From NCBI GenBank assembly GCA_963649365.1, contig CAVJHQ010000023.1, forward strand, positions 1-25,662: 25,662 bases of DNA, in the 5' to 3' direction. Of the stretch, positions 1 to 7,573 are shown one piece after another; position 1 is the stretch's first letter; each line of letters begins with the position of its first letter. Origin of the DNA: Paratractidigestivibacter sp963649365 (lineage in GTDB: Bacteria > Actinomycetota > Coriobacteriia > Coriobacteriales > Atopobiaceae). A program made the translations under genes and the position numbers. Below the pieces are notes generated by a model. The model was not told where the DNA came from. It saw only the letters and a list, made by a program, of their open reading frames with translations, and ran no database searches.

Positions 1-10
1 GCGTTGACCG

Positions 11-325
11 TTACGCGGTCTCGACGAGGTGCGCGAAGCGGGTGCGGGCTGCGTCGTAGGCGGGGCCGTGGAGGGAGAGGAGCTTGCGGTCGAGCTCGGC
101 CATGCACGACTCGAAACGGTCCTTATCGGCGTTCTTGACGCTTGCGAAGACGGCGCTGTACGGCGCGTCGGGCATGAGGAACTCCCGCGAGCGCAGGACG
201 ACGCGGAGCGAGGCGGCCTCGAACAGCTGCTCGGCCGCGTGGTTCCTCTCGTCGAGGAAGCAGTACTCGGCTCGCCCGCTCAGGCGGTCGCCGACGGTGC
301 GGGCGAGCTTTACGAAATTGCGCAT
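11..325 (-). CDS. Hypothetical protein, 104 aa
   Basis: I do not recognise this family. The start is placed at the ATG at 323-325 because an AAAGGAG ribosome binding site lies five bases upstream; the open frame runs further upstream but that part is a low-complexity shadow. The protein begins MRNFVKLARTVGDRLSG and is soluble, mixed charged, with no signal peptide or membrane segment. It has a 'CFLDERNHAAEQLFEAASLR' stretch and a helical C-terminal half. It ends in TAA at 11-13. The ribosome binding site is inside a perfect 14-bp inverted repeat (331-344/359-372), which suggests that translation is controlled. Neighbours give no functional hint beyond proximity to an AbiE toxin-antitoxin module. 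Confidence 0.6.
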   Translation of the reverse strand: MRNFVKLARTVGDRLSGRAEYCFLDERNHAAEQLFEAASLRVVLRSREFLMPDAPYSAVFASVKNADKDRFESCMAELDRKLLSLHGPAYDAARTRFAHLVETA

Positions 326-330
326 GGCGT

Positions 331-372
331 CTCCTTTAGGCTGCAAGCGTTTTGTCCCGCAGCCTAAAGGAG
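331..372 (-). promoter_or_regulatory. Ribosome-binding-site-sequestering hairpin
   Basis: CTCCTTTAGGCTGC (331-344) and GCAGCCTAAAGGAG (359-372) are perfect reverse complements around a 14-nt loop. In the minus-strand transcript the proximal arm contains the AAAGGAG that serves the ATG at 325, so the folded RNA would hide the ribosome binding site. There is no T tract after the stem on the minus strand, so it does not look like a terminator. The regulator (protein, antisense RNA or ligand) is unknown. Confidence 0.6.
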
Positions 373-413
373 GGTTGTGACAACAATTGCCGCGCCGGCG
401 CGACGGCCGGGCG

Positions 414-544
414 TTTCTAGTTGCAGCAGAATCACAAAACGGGGGCCGATGCCCGTGTGTGGCAAGAAGCGCAATCCATCTACCTGTGAATATGCAAAAC
501 GCAACCATCGTTTCTAGTTGCCTTCTAGTTGCCTTGTAGTTATC
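414..544. repeat. Short direct repeats TTCTAGTTGCC
   Basis: TTTCTAGTTGC occurs at 414-424. TTCTAGTTGCC occurs twice back to back at 512-522 and 523-533, followed by the degenerate TTGTAGTTATC at 534-544, giving an 11-bp helical-turn period. This is upstream of the 104-aa gene in a region without a credible gene. Regularly phased repeats of this kind could be protein-binding iterons. One GGCAAGAAGC word lies between them at 461-470. Confidence 0.5.
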
Positions 545-553
545 AAAGCGGCC

Positions 554-589
554 GTGCCCGCGACGCGTCGTGCTGTGCCCGCGACGCGT
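554..589. repeat. 15-bp direct repeat, 21-bp period
   Basis: GTGCCCGCGACGCGT is present at 554-568 and again at 575-589, just downstream of the EamA-like gene fragment in the minus-strand sense. The function is unknown; it may be a remnant of the rearrangement that placed the AbiE module here. Confidence 0.5.
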
Positions 590-668
590 TACCCCTTCAG
601 ATCGCGCGCTTTCCGCAGCAGGCGCTCGTGGGGCAGCGGCACGTTCGGGCGGTTGACGACCACGATGG
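589..668 (-). pseudogene. EamA-type transporter 3'-end fragment
   Basis: On the minus strand this stretch encodes a C-terminal tail TIVVVNRPNVPLPHERLL followed by RKARDLKG and TAA (589-591). Bases 611-660 are identical to 2376-2425, the 3' end of the intact EamA transporter gene, and both flanks resemble it at codon level. There is no start or body to the gene, so it is a remnant. It lies on the far side of the AbiE module, so the module is bracketed by two copies of the transporter's end. Either the module inserted into the gene's 3' end, or it replaced most of a second, paralogous transporter. Confidence 0.7.
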
Positions 669-1559
669 TCACTCCCAAGATTGGCCCTTCGGGTCCCACC
701 GCTTCCCTTCGGCCTCGCCAGAGAAGACGGGTGCGAGCCAGGCTGCGACTGCGTCAGCGGTAGCGCTGACATCCTCATACCCCTTCGGAAGGTGGGACTC
801 CTTGGCAATCTGGCGGTAGTTGGTGGCCCTGACCGTTCGCCATTCGTTGGGAACTACGAAGCCGTCGGCCTTGTTAATCTTGCGAATAGCCAGCTCCATG
901 CGTATCCGTCTCGCGAGCTTGCCGCCATCCGGCGTTTCGTTGAGCATCATGGTGGCAAGATCCGCCAGGTCCTTCACTCGCGACGATTGCCTTCCGTTGT
1001 AGTCCTGAAGGGTCGCCCCTACCTTCTCGGCGATGCGTGTCTCGACAGTGGTGAGCAGGTAGGGACGGGTTACGAGCCCATCGATCTTCAAGCGGGAGAC
1101 GGGGTCGACAACGTCGTACTCCTCCGGCGGCATCGTGTCCACCACTAGGTCGACGGAGACCGTGCCGCGCTTGGCTGTGCCTCCGAGCCAAACGCTAAAG
1201 GTGGCCGTGTAGCCCTGCCGGTAATCCTGAGATGTGTCGGTGGGGGCGGCCTGCTCGAAGCGGAAGCTGACGAAGTCTCCGAGGTCCCTCGAGGCCGTTG
1301 CCTTGAGCTCTTCCAGGGCCTCGTCCAAATCTGAGGTCGTGGCCACGAAGTCGAGGTCACGCGTCTCTCTCGCGCCAGGTATGCGGGCGAGCATCCCTTG
1401 GCCTCCCTTGAGCAGAAACTTCGGTTCCTCGGATTCGAAGATGCGGCAGAGAAGCCGGTCGCGCCAGAAGCCCGCTATTTCGCGACTAACGTCGCGGCCG
1501 GTCTTCCTTGCGCTGCTTTTGACAGCCATCTCCAACGCCCTCGGTGTCTTGTATCTCAT
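669..1559 (-). CDS. AbiEii/AbiGii-family nucleotidyltransferase toxin
   Basis: This is the toxin half of an AbiE-type toxin-antitoxin and phage-defence pair. The 296-aa protein carries the family's nucleotidyltransferase core: KGGQGMLARI (about 51-60) followed by RETRDLDF (64-71), where D68 and D70 are the likely metal-binding aspartates. A downstream ETRIAEKVGATLQDYNGR segment and a KDLADL motif are typical of the family. Members are nucleotidyltransferases that block growth, some by modifying tRNA. The ATG overlaps the stop of the upstream antitoxin by four bases (ATGA, 1556-1559), so the two are translationally coupled. The 3' end runs into the duplicated transporter remnant. G+C is visibly lower than in the metabolic genes, which suggests transfer. 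Confidence 0.85.
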   Translation of the reverse strand: MRYKTPRALEMAVKSSARKTGRDVSREIAGFWRDRLLCRIFESEEPKFLLKGGQGMLARIPGARETRDLDFVATTSDLDEALEELKATASRDLGDFVSFRFEQAAPTDTSQDYRQGYTATFSVWLGGTAKRGTVSVDLVVDTMPPEEYDVVDPVSRLKIDGLVTRPYLLTTVETRIAEKVGATLQDYNGRQSSRVKDLADLATMMLNETPDGGKLARRIRMELAIRKINKADGFVVPNEWRTVRATNYRQIAKESHLPKGYEDVSATADAVAAWLAPVFSGEAEGKRWDPKGQSWE

Positions 1560-2293
1560 GCGTTTGCCTCTTTTGCGAATTGCTCTGCGGCCTCATTGCC
1601 CAGGGTCTTCCTAATCTCGTCGGCTATCCGGGCCCTCTGAGCGGGCTCGACATCTCTGGAGATGATTTCCCTTGCGAACGTTGTTCCGTCGTCCTTCTCG
1701 TAGCCGTTTCTGGCCGCTAGCGGGGCGAGCAGGTATGCGAGCCTGGACTCGTTGAAGGAGCAGCCGCGGGCGGCACAGCCGCGGACGAAGCTGCCCACCA
1801 GGCTGGGGTCCTCCCTGAGGCGGATAAGGTCGGCTACGGTACGCTCGACCGACGCGGTTGGCAGGCCATTTACAAGCCGGACGTCTTCTTCGACTATCCG
1901 CCATGCGCAGAGCCTCACGTCGTCGCGGGTGGTTCTCTTGCCGGACTCAGTAACAAAAGTGTAGGGGTCCGGGTGGAGCGCGGCGTCGCCGTGGAGCGCG
2001 GCGGCCGTCCTGCCCGTCACCACAGCATCATGAGGGCGGCGCGCCAGCCGTTCCCATGCGAACTTCTTGGGAAAGAGGGAGAGCCACGCGGCCTTGGCCC
2101 CCAGGTCAGGAGGGTTGTCCATGTACGCCACGCGCCAGGTGCCTCTTGCCATCTGCTCGAGACGACCGTCTGCGGCCATACGGGAGAGCTGCGTCCTGCT
2201 TACGCCGAGCGAGAGTGCCTGCGCCGAGGTGACGAGTCCCCATTGGGACGCCGCCGCATCCATTAGGCCATGTATGTTCTCAGACTTCTTCAT
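1556..2293 (-). CDS. AbiEi-family antitoxin
   Basis: This is the antitoxin partner of the downstream AbiEii protein and a likely transcriptional autorepressor. From the ATG at 2293 it is 245 aa. The N-terminal winged-helix part is clear: SQWGLVTSAQALSLGVSRTQ, then LSRMAADGRLEQMARGTWR, the AbiEi pattern in which a helix-turn-helix ends in a strand carrying 'RGTW'. The rest matches the usual AbiEi C-terminal domain with 'PTASVERTVADLI'. An in-frame GTG five codons upstream (2308) is possible, but it lies inside the inverted repeat that probably forms the operator, so ATG is preferred. No clear ribosome binding site is seen; a leaderless message is possible. Confidence 0.82.
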   Translation of the reverse strand: MKKSENIHGLMDAAASQWGLVTSAQALSLGVSRTQLSRMAADGRLEQMARGTWRVAYMDNPPDLGAKAAWLSLFPKKFAWERLARRPHDAVVTGRTAAALHGDAALHPDPYTFVTESGKRTTRDDVRLCAWRIVEEDVRLVNGLPTASVERTVADLIRLREDPSLVGSFVRGCAARGCSFNESRLAYLLAPLAARNGYEKDDGTTFAREIISRDVEPAQRARIADEIRKTLGNEAAEQFAKEANA

Positions 2294-2301
2294 GTCGATA
2301 A

Positions 2302-2319
2302 TATACACGTCTATGTATA
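2302..2319 (-). promoter_or_regulatory. Probable AbiEi operator
   Basis: TATACA (2302-2307) and TGTATA (2314-2319) form an exact inverted repeat with a 6-bp spacer directly in front of the AbiEi start. The AT-rich arms would also supply -10 sequence. AbiEi proteins are known to repress their own operons by binding inverted repeats at the promoter, so this is the natural candidate site. Confidence 0.5.
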
Positions 2320-2362
2320 CAAACTCGACAGAAAAAAGGATTATCTCGAGTATGCAGCGCCG

Positions 2363-3361
2363 CTACCCGCGCACCTTCCGCAGCAGGCGCTCGTGGGGCA
2401 GCGGCACGTTCGGGCGGTTGACGACGACGATGCCGATGCTCACGAGCGCGAGGGAGCCGAGCGCCACGGCGGGCCGCAGCACGTTGCCCTCGCCGAGCAG
2501 CAGCACCGAGAGGATGGCCCCGAAGACCGGGTTCATGAAGCCGAACACCGCCACGTGCGAGACGTCGTTGACGGCCAGGGTCGCCGACCAGAGCGAGTAC
2601 GCGGCCGCGCTAATAAAGCCCAGGTACACGAGCAGGGCGATCGCCGCGACGGGGTTCGCGTCCGCCGCCGGCGCAACGTGCCCGCCCATGGCGAGGCCGG
2701 CCGCCGCGAGCACCGCGCCGCCGATGACGAACTGCCAGGCCGAGAGCAGCACCGGGTCGTGCTCGCTCGAGTAGCGCTTGGAGAGGTTGCTGCTCATGGC
2801 CGCCGCGAGCGTGGAGAGAAACACCAGCCCCTCGCCGTCAAGCCGGAAGGCGAGGCCGCCCGCGGCGCTCCCGGCCAGGCTCACCTGCAGCACGCCCGCG
2901 AAGCCAAGGGCACAGCCGATCGCCTTTCGCCAGGTCATCGACTCGGTGCGGAACGCGTAGACGGCCAGAAGCACGATCAGGAACGTGTTGCTGGCCTCGA
3001 TGATGGAGCTCGTCACGCCGGCGCAGCGAGAAAGGCCCACGTAAAAGCAGAGGTATTGCAGGATCGTCTGGAACACGGAGAGCATGGCCGCGCAGCGCCA
3101 GTCGCCGCGCGCGGGCACGTAGGGCCGGCGCTTGGCGATGCTCATGCCGGCGACCACGAGCCCGCCCGAGATGAGGAAGCGCGTGCCGGCAAAGAGGATG
3201 ATCGAGGCGACGTCGGCGGAGTCGATGCCAAAGAGCGCGTAGCCGATCTTTACGCACGGGAAGGCCGAGCCCCACAGCAGGCACGCCGCCAGGCAGGCCA
3301 GGACCATCCCCGTCCCGGTGGCGAGGAACGGCTTGGTGCGATGCTCGGTGCTGTGGGTCAC
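2363..3361 (-). CDS. EamA-family (DMT) transporter
   Basis: A 332-aa inner-membrane protein of the drug/metabolite transporter superfamily. It has about ten hydrophobic segments in two EamA repeats, the first beginning at CLAACLLWGSAFPCVKIGY (a typical EamA helix 1 with 'WGSAF') and the second around residue 175. The conserved 'NPVFGAILSVLLLGE' motif sits near the end. Substrate cannot be read from sequence; relatives export amino acids, metabolites or drugs. Translation starts at GTG (3359-3361) with AAAGGAA five bases upstream. The last 50 bp of coding sequence recur at 611-660. It is probably a single-gene unit; the AbiE module lies immediately downstream with no terminator visible between. 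Confidence 0.85.
   Translation of the reverse strand: MTHSTEHRTKPFLATGTGMVLACLAACLLWGSAFPCVKIGYALFGIDSADVASIILFAGTRFLISGGLVVAGMSIAKRRPYVPARGDWRCAAMLSVFQTILQYLCFYVGLSRCAGVTSSIIEASNTFLIVLLAVYAFRTESMTWRKAIGCALGFAGVLQVSLAGSAAGGLAFRLDGEGLVFLSTLAAAMSSNLSKRYSSEHDPVLLSAWQFVIGGAVLAAAGLAMGGHVAPAADANPVAAIALLVYLGFISAAAYSLWSATLAVNDVSHVAVFGFMNPVFGAILSVLLLGEGNVLRPAVALGSLALVSIGIVVVNRPNVPLPHERLLRKVRG
2376..2425. repeat. Direct repeat shared with 611-660
   Basis: Fifty bases at the 3' end of the EamA gene are identical to 611-660, in the same orientation, with a 1,765-bp offset. Together the two copies bracket the AbiEi/AbiEii pair, which is the arrangement left by insertion at a gene end or by recombination between paralogues. 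Confidence 0.75.
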
Positions 3362-3472
3362 GGTAGTTCCTTTGCTTCGGGTTTTCCGGCGTCAATCTTA
3401 GCGCCGGGGGGTGTCAGCATGCGCTCGGCCGTGGGCCGTTCTCGCGAGTTTGGCTCGCCGCCGCTGGCAAGA

Positions 3473-3509
3473 AGCCCCGCCGGGCGTCGCGGTGACGCCC
3501 GGCGGGGCT
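3473..3509 (-). terminator. purL terminator hairpin
   Basis: AGCCCCGCCGGGCGTC (3473-3488) pairs perfectly with 3494-3509 around a 5-nt loop, a 16-bp GC-rich stem. On the minus strand it is followed by TCTTGCC, so the GCTTCTTGCC word takes the place of the U tract. A second 10-bp stem (3530-3539/3548-3557, GGCCGGCCGG arms) lies between it and the purL stop codon. Confidence 0.75.
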
Positions 3510-3571
3510 GGGTTCGCGCGGTTTGGGCCGGCCGGCCGGGTCGCGCTCCGGCCGGCCAACCTGCTGCGGCG

Positions 3572-6500
3572 CTACTCGGTGAAGTAGGCCACGCCGCCCT
3601 CGATGAGCGGCTGGAACTTGTTGCCGGGGACGTTCTTGTACAGGCCCTCGCCGGAGCGCTCCGTGTGGCCCATCTTGCCGAGGACGCGGCCGTCCGGGCT
3701 GGTAATGCCCTCGATGGCCAGGATGGAGCCGTTGGGGTTGACGTCCAGGCCCATGGCCGGCTGGCCGTCCTCGCCGACGTACTGCGTGGCGACCTGGCCC
3801 TTGGCCACGAGGTCGGCCACGAGCTCGGGCGACGCGACGAAGCGGCCCTCGCCGTGCGAGATCGCGATGTTGTGGACGTCGCCCACCTCGCACTTGGACA
3901 GCCACGGCGAGAGGTCGCTCGCCACGCGGGTGCGCACGAGTCGGCTCTGGTGGCGGCCGATGGTGTTGAACGTGAGCGTGGGCGCGCCGTCCGCGGGGTC
4001 GACGATGTCGCCGTACGGGACGAGGCCGAGCTTGATGAGCGCCTGGAAGCCGTTGCAGATGCCCAGCATGAGGCCGTCGCGGGACTGCAGCAGCTCGCGG
4101 ACCGCCTCGGTGACCTCGGGCGCGCGGAAGAACGCGGTGATGAACTTGGCGGAGCCGTCGGGCTCGTCGCCGCCGGAGAAGCCGCCCGGGATCATGACGA
4201 TCTGGCTCTCGCGGATGCGGCGGGCGAGCTCGTGGGTGCTCTCGGCGACGGCCTCGGGCGTGAGGTTGTTGATCACGAGGACCGAGGGGTCGGCGCCGGC
4301 GCGGCGGAACGCGCGCGCGGTGTCGTACTCGCAGTTCGTGCCCGGGAAGACGGGAATCACCACGCGCGGGCGGGCGACCTTCACGGCCGGCGCGGGGCGA
4401 GAGACGCCCTGCTCGGCGACGCGGAAGTCGATCGCGTCGACCTTCTCGCCCTCGGAGCGGTACGGGAAGACGGACTCGATGGCGCCCTCCCAGGCCTCCT
4501 GCAGCTCGGCGAGGTCGATGGTCTCGCCGCCGGCGACGAGCTCGTAGGCCTCGGTCGTGGTGCCCAGCACGTAGCCGGTCACGCCGTCGTGCAGCGCCGG
4601 GACCTCGGCGTCGTCGGCGAGCTCCACGATGAAGCTGCCGTACGCCGGGCAGAAGAGCGCCTCGGCCTGGAACGCCGGGTCGCAGGAAAGGCCGAGCTGG
4701 TTGCCCACGCACATCTTGAACAGCGCCTCGGCCGCGCAGCCGTAGCCGAGCGTGGAGACGGCGAGCGCGCCGCCGTTGCCGATGAGCTCCTCGACGATGT
4801 CGTAGAGCGCGAGCTCGGAGGTGGCCAGCGGCGTGAGGCCGTCGGCGTCGTAGTTGGGGGAGAGCACGACGACCTTGTGGCCCGCGCCCTTGAACTCGGG
4901 CGAGGTCACGCGGTCGACCTTGCCGAGGCCCGTGGCAAAGGAGACGAGCGTGGGCGGCACGTCGAGGTCCTCGAAGCTGCCGGACATGGAGTCCTTGCCG
5001 CCGATGGAGCCGATGCCGAGGTCGACCTGCGCCATGAGGGCGCCGAGGACGGCGGCCATGGGCTTGCCCCAGCGCTCGGGCTCGTCGCGGAGCTTCTCGA
5101 AGTACTCCTGGAACGTGAGGTAGAAGCCCTTGTGCTCGAAGCCGGCGGCCACGAGGCGGCTCACCGACTCGACGACGGAAAGATACGCGCCGGTGAACTG
5201 GTCTGCCTCCATGAGGTAGGGGTTGAAGCCCCAGGCCATGCCGGAGCAGGTGGTCGTCTCGCCGTCCACGGGGAGCTTGGCGGCCATGGCCATGGCGGGC
5301 GTGAGCTGAGTCTTTCCGCCGAAGGGCATGAGGACGGTCGCGGCGCCGATGGTGGAGTCGAAGCGCTCGGAGAGGCCCTTGTTGGACGCGACGTTGAGGT
5401 CGGTGACCAGGCTGTGGAGCTTCTCGGCAAGGGTCGTGCCGGCCCAGTCGCGCTCGTACTCGCTCGGCATGGCCACGTGGACCTCCTGGTCCTTGGGCGC
5501 GCCGTTGGAGGCGAGGAACTCGCGGCTCACGTCGACGATCGTCTTGCCGTTCCAGTCCATGGTCAGGCGCGGCTCGGCGGTGACGGTGGCCACGGGCGTG
5601 GCCTCGAGGTTCTCCTCGCGGGCGTAGCCGAGGAACTCGTCGACGTCGGCGGGGTCGAGGGCCACGGCCATGCGCTCCTGGGACTCGGAGATGGCGAGCT
5701 CGGTGCCGTCGAGGCCCTCGTACTTCTTGGGCACGGCGTTGAGGTCCACGTGCAGGCCGTCGGCCAGCTCGCCGATGGCGACCGAGACGCCGCCCGCGCC
5801 GAAGTCGTTGCAGCGCTTGATCAGGCGGCAGGCGTCCTCGCGGCGGAAGAGGCGCTGGAGCTTGCGCTCCACGGGCGCGTTGCCCTTCTGGACCTCGGCG
5901 CCGTCCTTCTCGATGGACTCGACGTTGTGGGCCTTGGAGGAGCCGGTGGCGCCGCCGATGCCGTCGCGGCCGGTGCGCCCGCCGAGAAGCACGATGACGT
6001 CGCCGGGGGCCGGGCACTCGCGGCGCACGTGGGAGGCCGGGGTGGCCGCCACGACGGCGCCGATCTCCATGCGCTTGGCCACGTAGCCGGGGTGGTAGAG
6101 CTCGGAGACCTGGCCGGTGGCGAGGCCGATCTGGTTGCCGTAGCTGGAGTAGCCGGCCGCCGCGGTGGTCACGAGCTTGCGCTGGGGGAGCTTGCCCTCG
6201 AGGGTCTCGGACACGGGGACGGTCGGGTCGGCCGCGCCGGTCACGCGCATGGCCTGGTAGACGTAGCTGCGGCCGGAAAGGGGGTCGCGGATGGCGCCGC
6301 CGATGCAGGTGGCCGCGCCGCCGAAGGGCTCGATCTCGGTCGGGTGGTTGTGGGTCTCGTTCTTAAAGAGGTAGAGCCAGTCCTGCTCCTCGCCGTCCAC
6401 GTCCACCTTGCACTTGACGGTGCAGGCGTTGATCTCCTCGGACTCGTCGAGGTTCTTGAGGATGCCCTTGGCCTTGAGGTACTTGGCGCCGATGGTGCCC

Positions 6501-7306
6501 ATGTCCATGAGGCAGATGGGCTTCTCGTCGCGGCCGAGCTCGTGGCGCATGGACTGGTAGCGCGTGAAGGCGTCCTTGACGCGCGGGTCGCCCGTGAGGA
6601 TGTGGTGCAGGCGCGTGCCGAAGGTGGTGTGGCGGCAGTGGTCGGACCAGTAGGTGTCGATCATCTTGATCTCGGTGATCGTGGGCACGCGGCCCTCGCC
6701 GGAGAAGTACTCCTGGCAGAACTTGATGTCCGCGAGGTCCATGGCCAGGCCGCGCTCGGCGATAAAGGCCTTGAGCTGGTCCTCGTCGAGGGCGAGGAAG
6801 TCCTCGAGGACCTCGACCGGCTCGGGCTCGGCGATGCGGGAAGCCAGCGTCTCGCGCGGCTCGAGGGAGGCCTCGCGGGCCTCGACCGGGTTGATCACGT
6901 AGTGCTTGACGGCCGCGACGTCGGCGTCGCTGAGCTCGCCCTCGAGCACGTAGACCTTCGCGGAGCGCACCGCCGGGCGCTCGCCCTGGCTGATGAGCTG
7001 GATGCACTCGGAGGCGGAGTCGGCGCGCTGGTCGAACTGGCCGGGGAGGAACTCGACGGCGAAGACGGTCGCGCCCTCGGGGGCCTCGGGCATCTGGGCC
7101 GTGGCCACGTCGACCTGCGGCTCGGAGAAGACGGTCGGGACGCAGGAGGCAAAGAGCGCCTCGTCGATCCCCTCCACGTCGTAACGGTTGATGATGCGCA
7201 GGTTGGATAGGCCGTCAATGCCAAGGAGCGTGCGCAGCTCGCGCTCGAGCGCCTTTGCCTCGACGTCGAACCCGGGTTTCTTCTCAACGTAGACGCGAGA
7301 GACCAT
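3572..7306 (-). CDS. purL: Phosphoribosylformylglycinamidine synthase
   Basis: This cytoplasmic enzyme performs the fourth step of purine synthesis, turning FGAR, ATP and glutamine into FGAM. The 1,244-aa single chain joins a PurS-like N-terminal region, two AIR-synthase-type halves and a C-terminal glutamine amidotransferase, as in the clostridial-type one-chain enzymes. Visible landmarks are the ATP/metal motif region SDHCRHTTF (near residue 235), NETHNHPTEIEPFGGA, FPGTNCEYD, and the glutaminase triad: C1084 in GICNGFQ, H1214 and E1216 in GHTER. The ATG at 7306 is preceded by GGAGGT at about eight bases. It stands alone, with hairpin terminators downstream. A very long open frame on the opposite strand is an artefact of its codon bias. 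Confidence 0.97.
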   Translation of the reverse strand: MVSRVYVEKKPGFDVEAKALERELRTLLGIDGLSNLRIINRYDVEGIDEALFASCVPTVFSEPQVDVATAQMPEAPEGATVFAVEFLPGQFDQRADSASECIQLISQGERPAVRSAKVYVLEGELSDADVAAVKHYVINPVEAREASLEPRETLASRIAEPEPVEVLEDFLALDEDQLKAFIAERGLAMDLADIKFCQEYFSGEGRVPTITEIKMIDTYWSDHCRHTTFGTRLHHILTGDPRVKDAFTRYQSMRHELGRDEKPICLMDMGTIGAKYLKAKGILKNLDESEEINACTVKCKVDVDGEEQDWLYLFKNETHNHPTEIEPFGGAATCIGGAIRDPLSGRSYVYQAMRVTGAADPTVPVSETLEGKLPQRKLVTTAAAGYSSYGNQIGLATGQVSELYHPGYVAKRMEIGAVVAATPASHVRRECPAPGDVIVLLGGRTGRDGIGGATGSSKAHNVESIEKDGAEVQKGNAPVERKLQRLFRREDACRLIKRCNDFGAGGVSVAIGELADGLHVDLNAVPKKYEGLDGTELAISESQERMAVALDPADVDEFLGYAREENLEATPVATVTAEPRLTMDWNGKTIVDVSREFLASNGAPKDQEVHVAMPSEYERDWAGTTLAEKLHSLVTDLNVASNKGLSERFDSTIGAATVLMPFGGKTQLTPAMAMAAKLPVDGETTTCSGMAWGFNPYLMEADQFTGAYLSVVESVSRLVAAGFEHKGFYLTFQEYFEKLRDEPERWGKPMAAVLGALMAQVDLGIGSIGGKDSMSGSFEDLDVPPTLVSFATGLGKVDRVTSPEFKGAGHKVVVLSPNYDADGLTPLATSELALYDIVEELIGNGGALAVSTLGYGCAAEALFKMCVGNQLGLSCDPAFQAEALFCPAYGSFIVELADDAEVPALHDGVTGYVLGTTTEAYELVAGGETIDLAELQEAWEGAIESVFPYRSEGEKVDAIDFRVAEQGVSRPAPAVKVARPRVVIPVFPGTNCEYDTARAFRRAGADPSVLVINNLTPEAVAESTHELARRIRESQIVMIPGGFSGGDEPDGSAKFITAFFRAPEVTEAVRELLQSRDGLMLGICNGFQALIKLGLVPYGDIVDPADGAPTLTFNTIGRHQSRLVRTRVASDLSPWLSKCEVGDVHNIAISHGEGRFVASPELVADLVAKGQVATQYVGEDGQPAMGLDVNPNGSILAIEGITSPDGRVLGKMGHTERSGEGLYKNVPGNKFQPLIEGGVAYFTE

Positions 7307-7573
7307 AGAGAGAACCTCCGTGACGGGGTCGTATGGGTAACTCGCTTATTCTACGGCATAAAACCTACCGTTCGCCGAAGAATCGGCAGCTCAAGGGGCA
7401 TACATTTTGTTTGGCAGGCGCAACCGAAGGCAGGTTCCGCGCCGCCGGCGCGCGGGCTTCTTGCCGGCGGCGGCCACAGCACGCGCCTCGACGCCGTTGA
7501 TGATGTATCCCCGTGTAGTACCTCTTCGCAGGAGTATGATGGGATAACACCTTACCTGCGGAAACGAGGCGAT
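7307..7573. other. Divergent intergenic region with motif hairpin
   Basis: This gap holds the divergent promoters of purL and the AAA ATPase gene. A 10-bp stem (7440-7449/7463-7472, arms built on GCCGCCGGC) carries GCGCGGGCTTCTT in its 13-nt loop, so the GCTTCTTGCC word (7456-7465) straddles loop and arm. TATGAT at 7535-7540 is a plausible -10 for the rightward gene; no good -35 is seen. No gene is evident. Confidence 0.5.

Noticed and set aside
326..808. N-terminal extension of the 104-aa protein (265 codons)
   Set aside because: Arg/Pro-rich shadow sequence crossing the transporter remnant and the AbiEii gene end; a good ribosome binding site exists for the short form.
3414..6017. Minus-strand 867-codon Arg-rich frame within purL
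   Set aside because: Shifted frame of purL with highly repetitive Arg/Gly/Pro content; purL itself is unambiguous.
2270..7210. Plus-strand open frame of 1,646 codons opposite purL and the transporter
   Set aside because: It is antisense to clear genes, has low-complexity composition rich in Ala, Gly, His, Arg and Asp, and results from GC-biased third codon positions.
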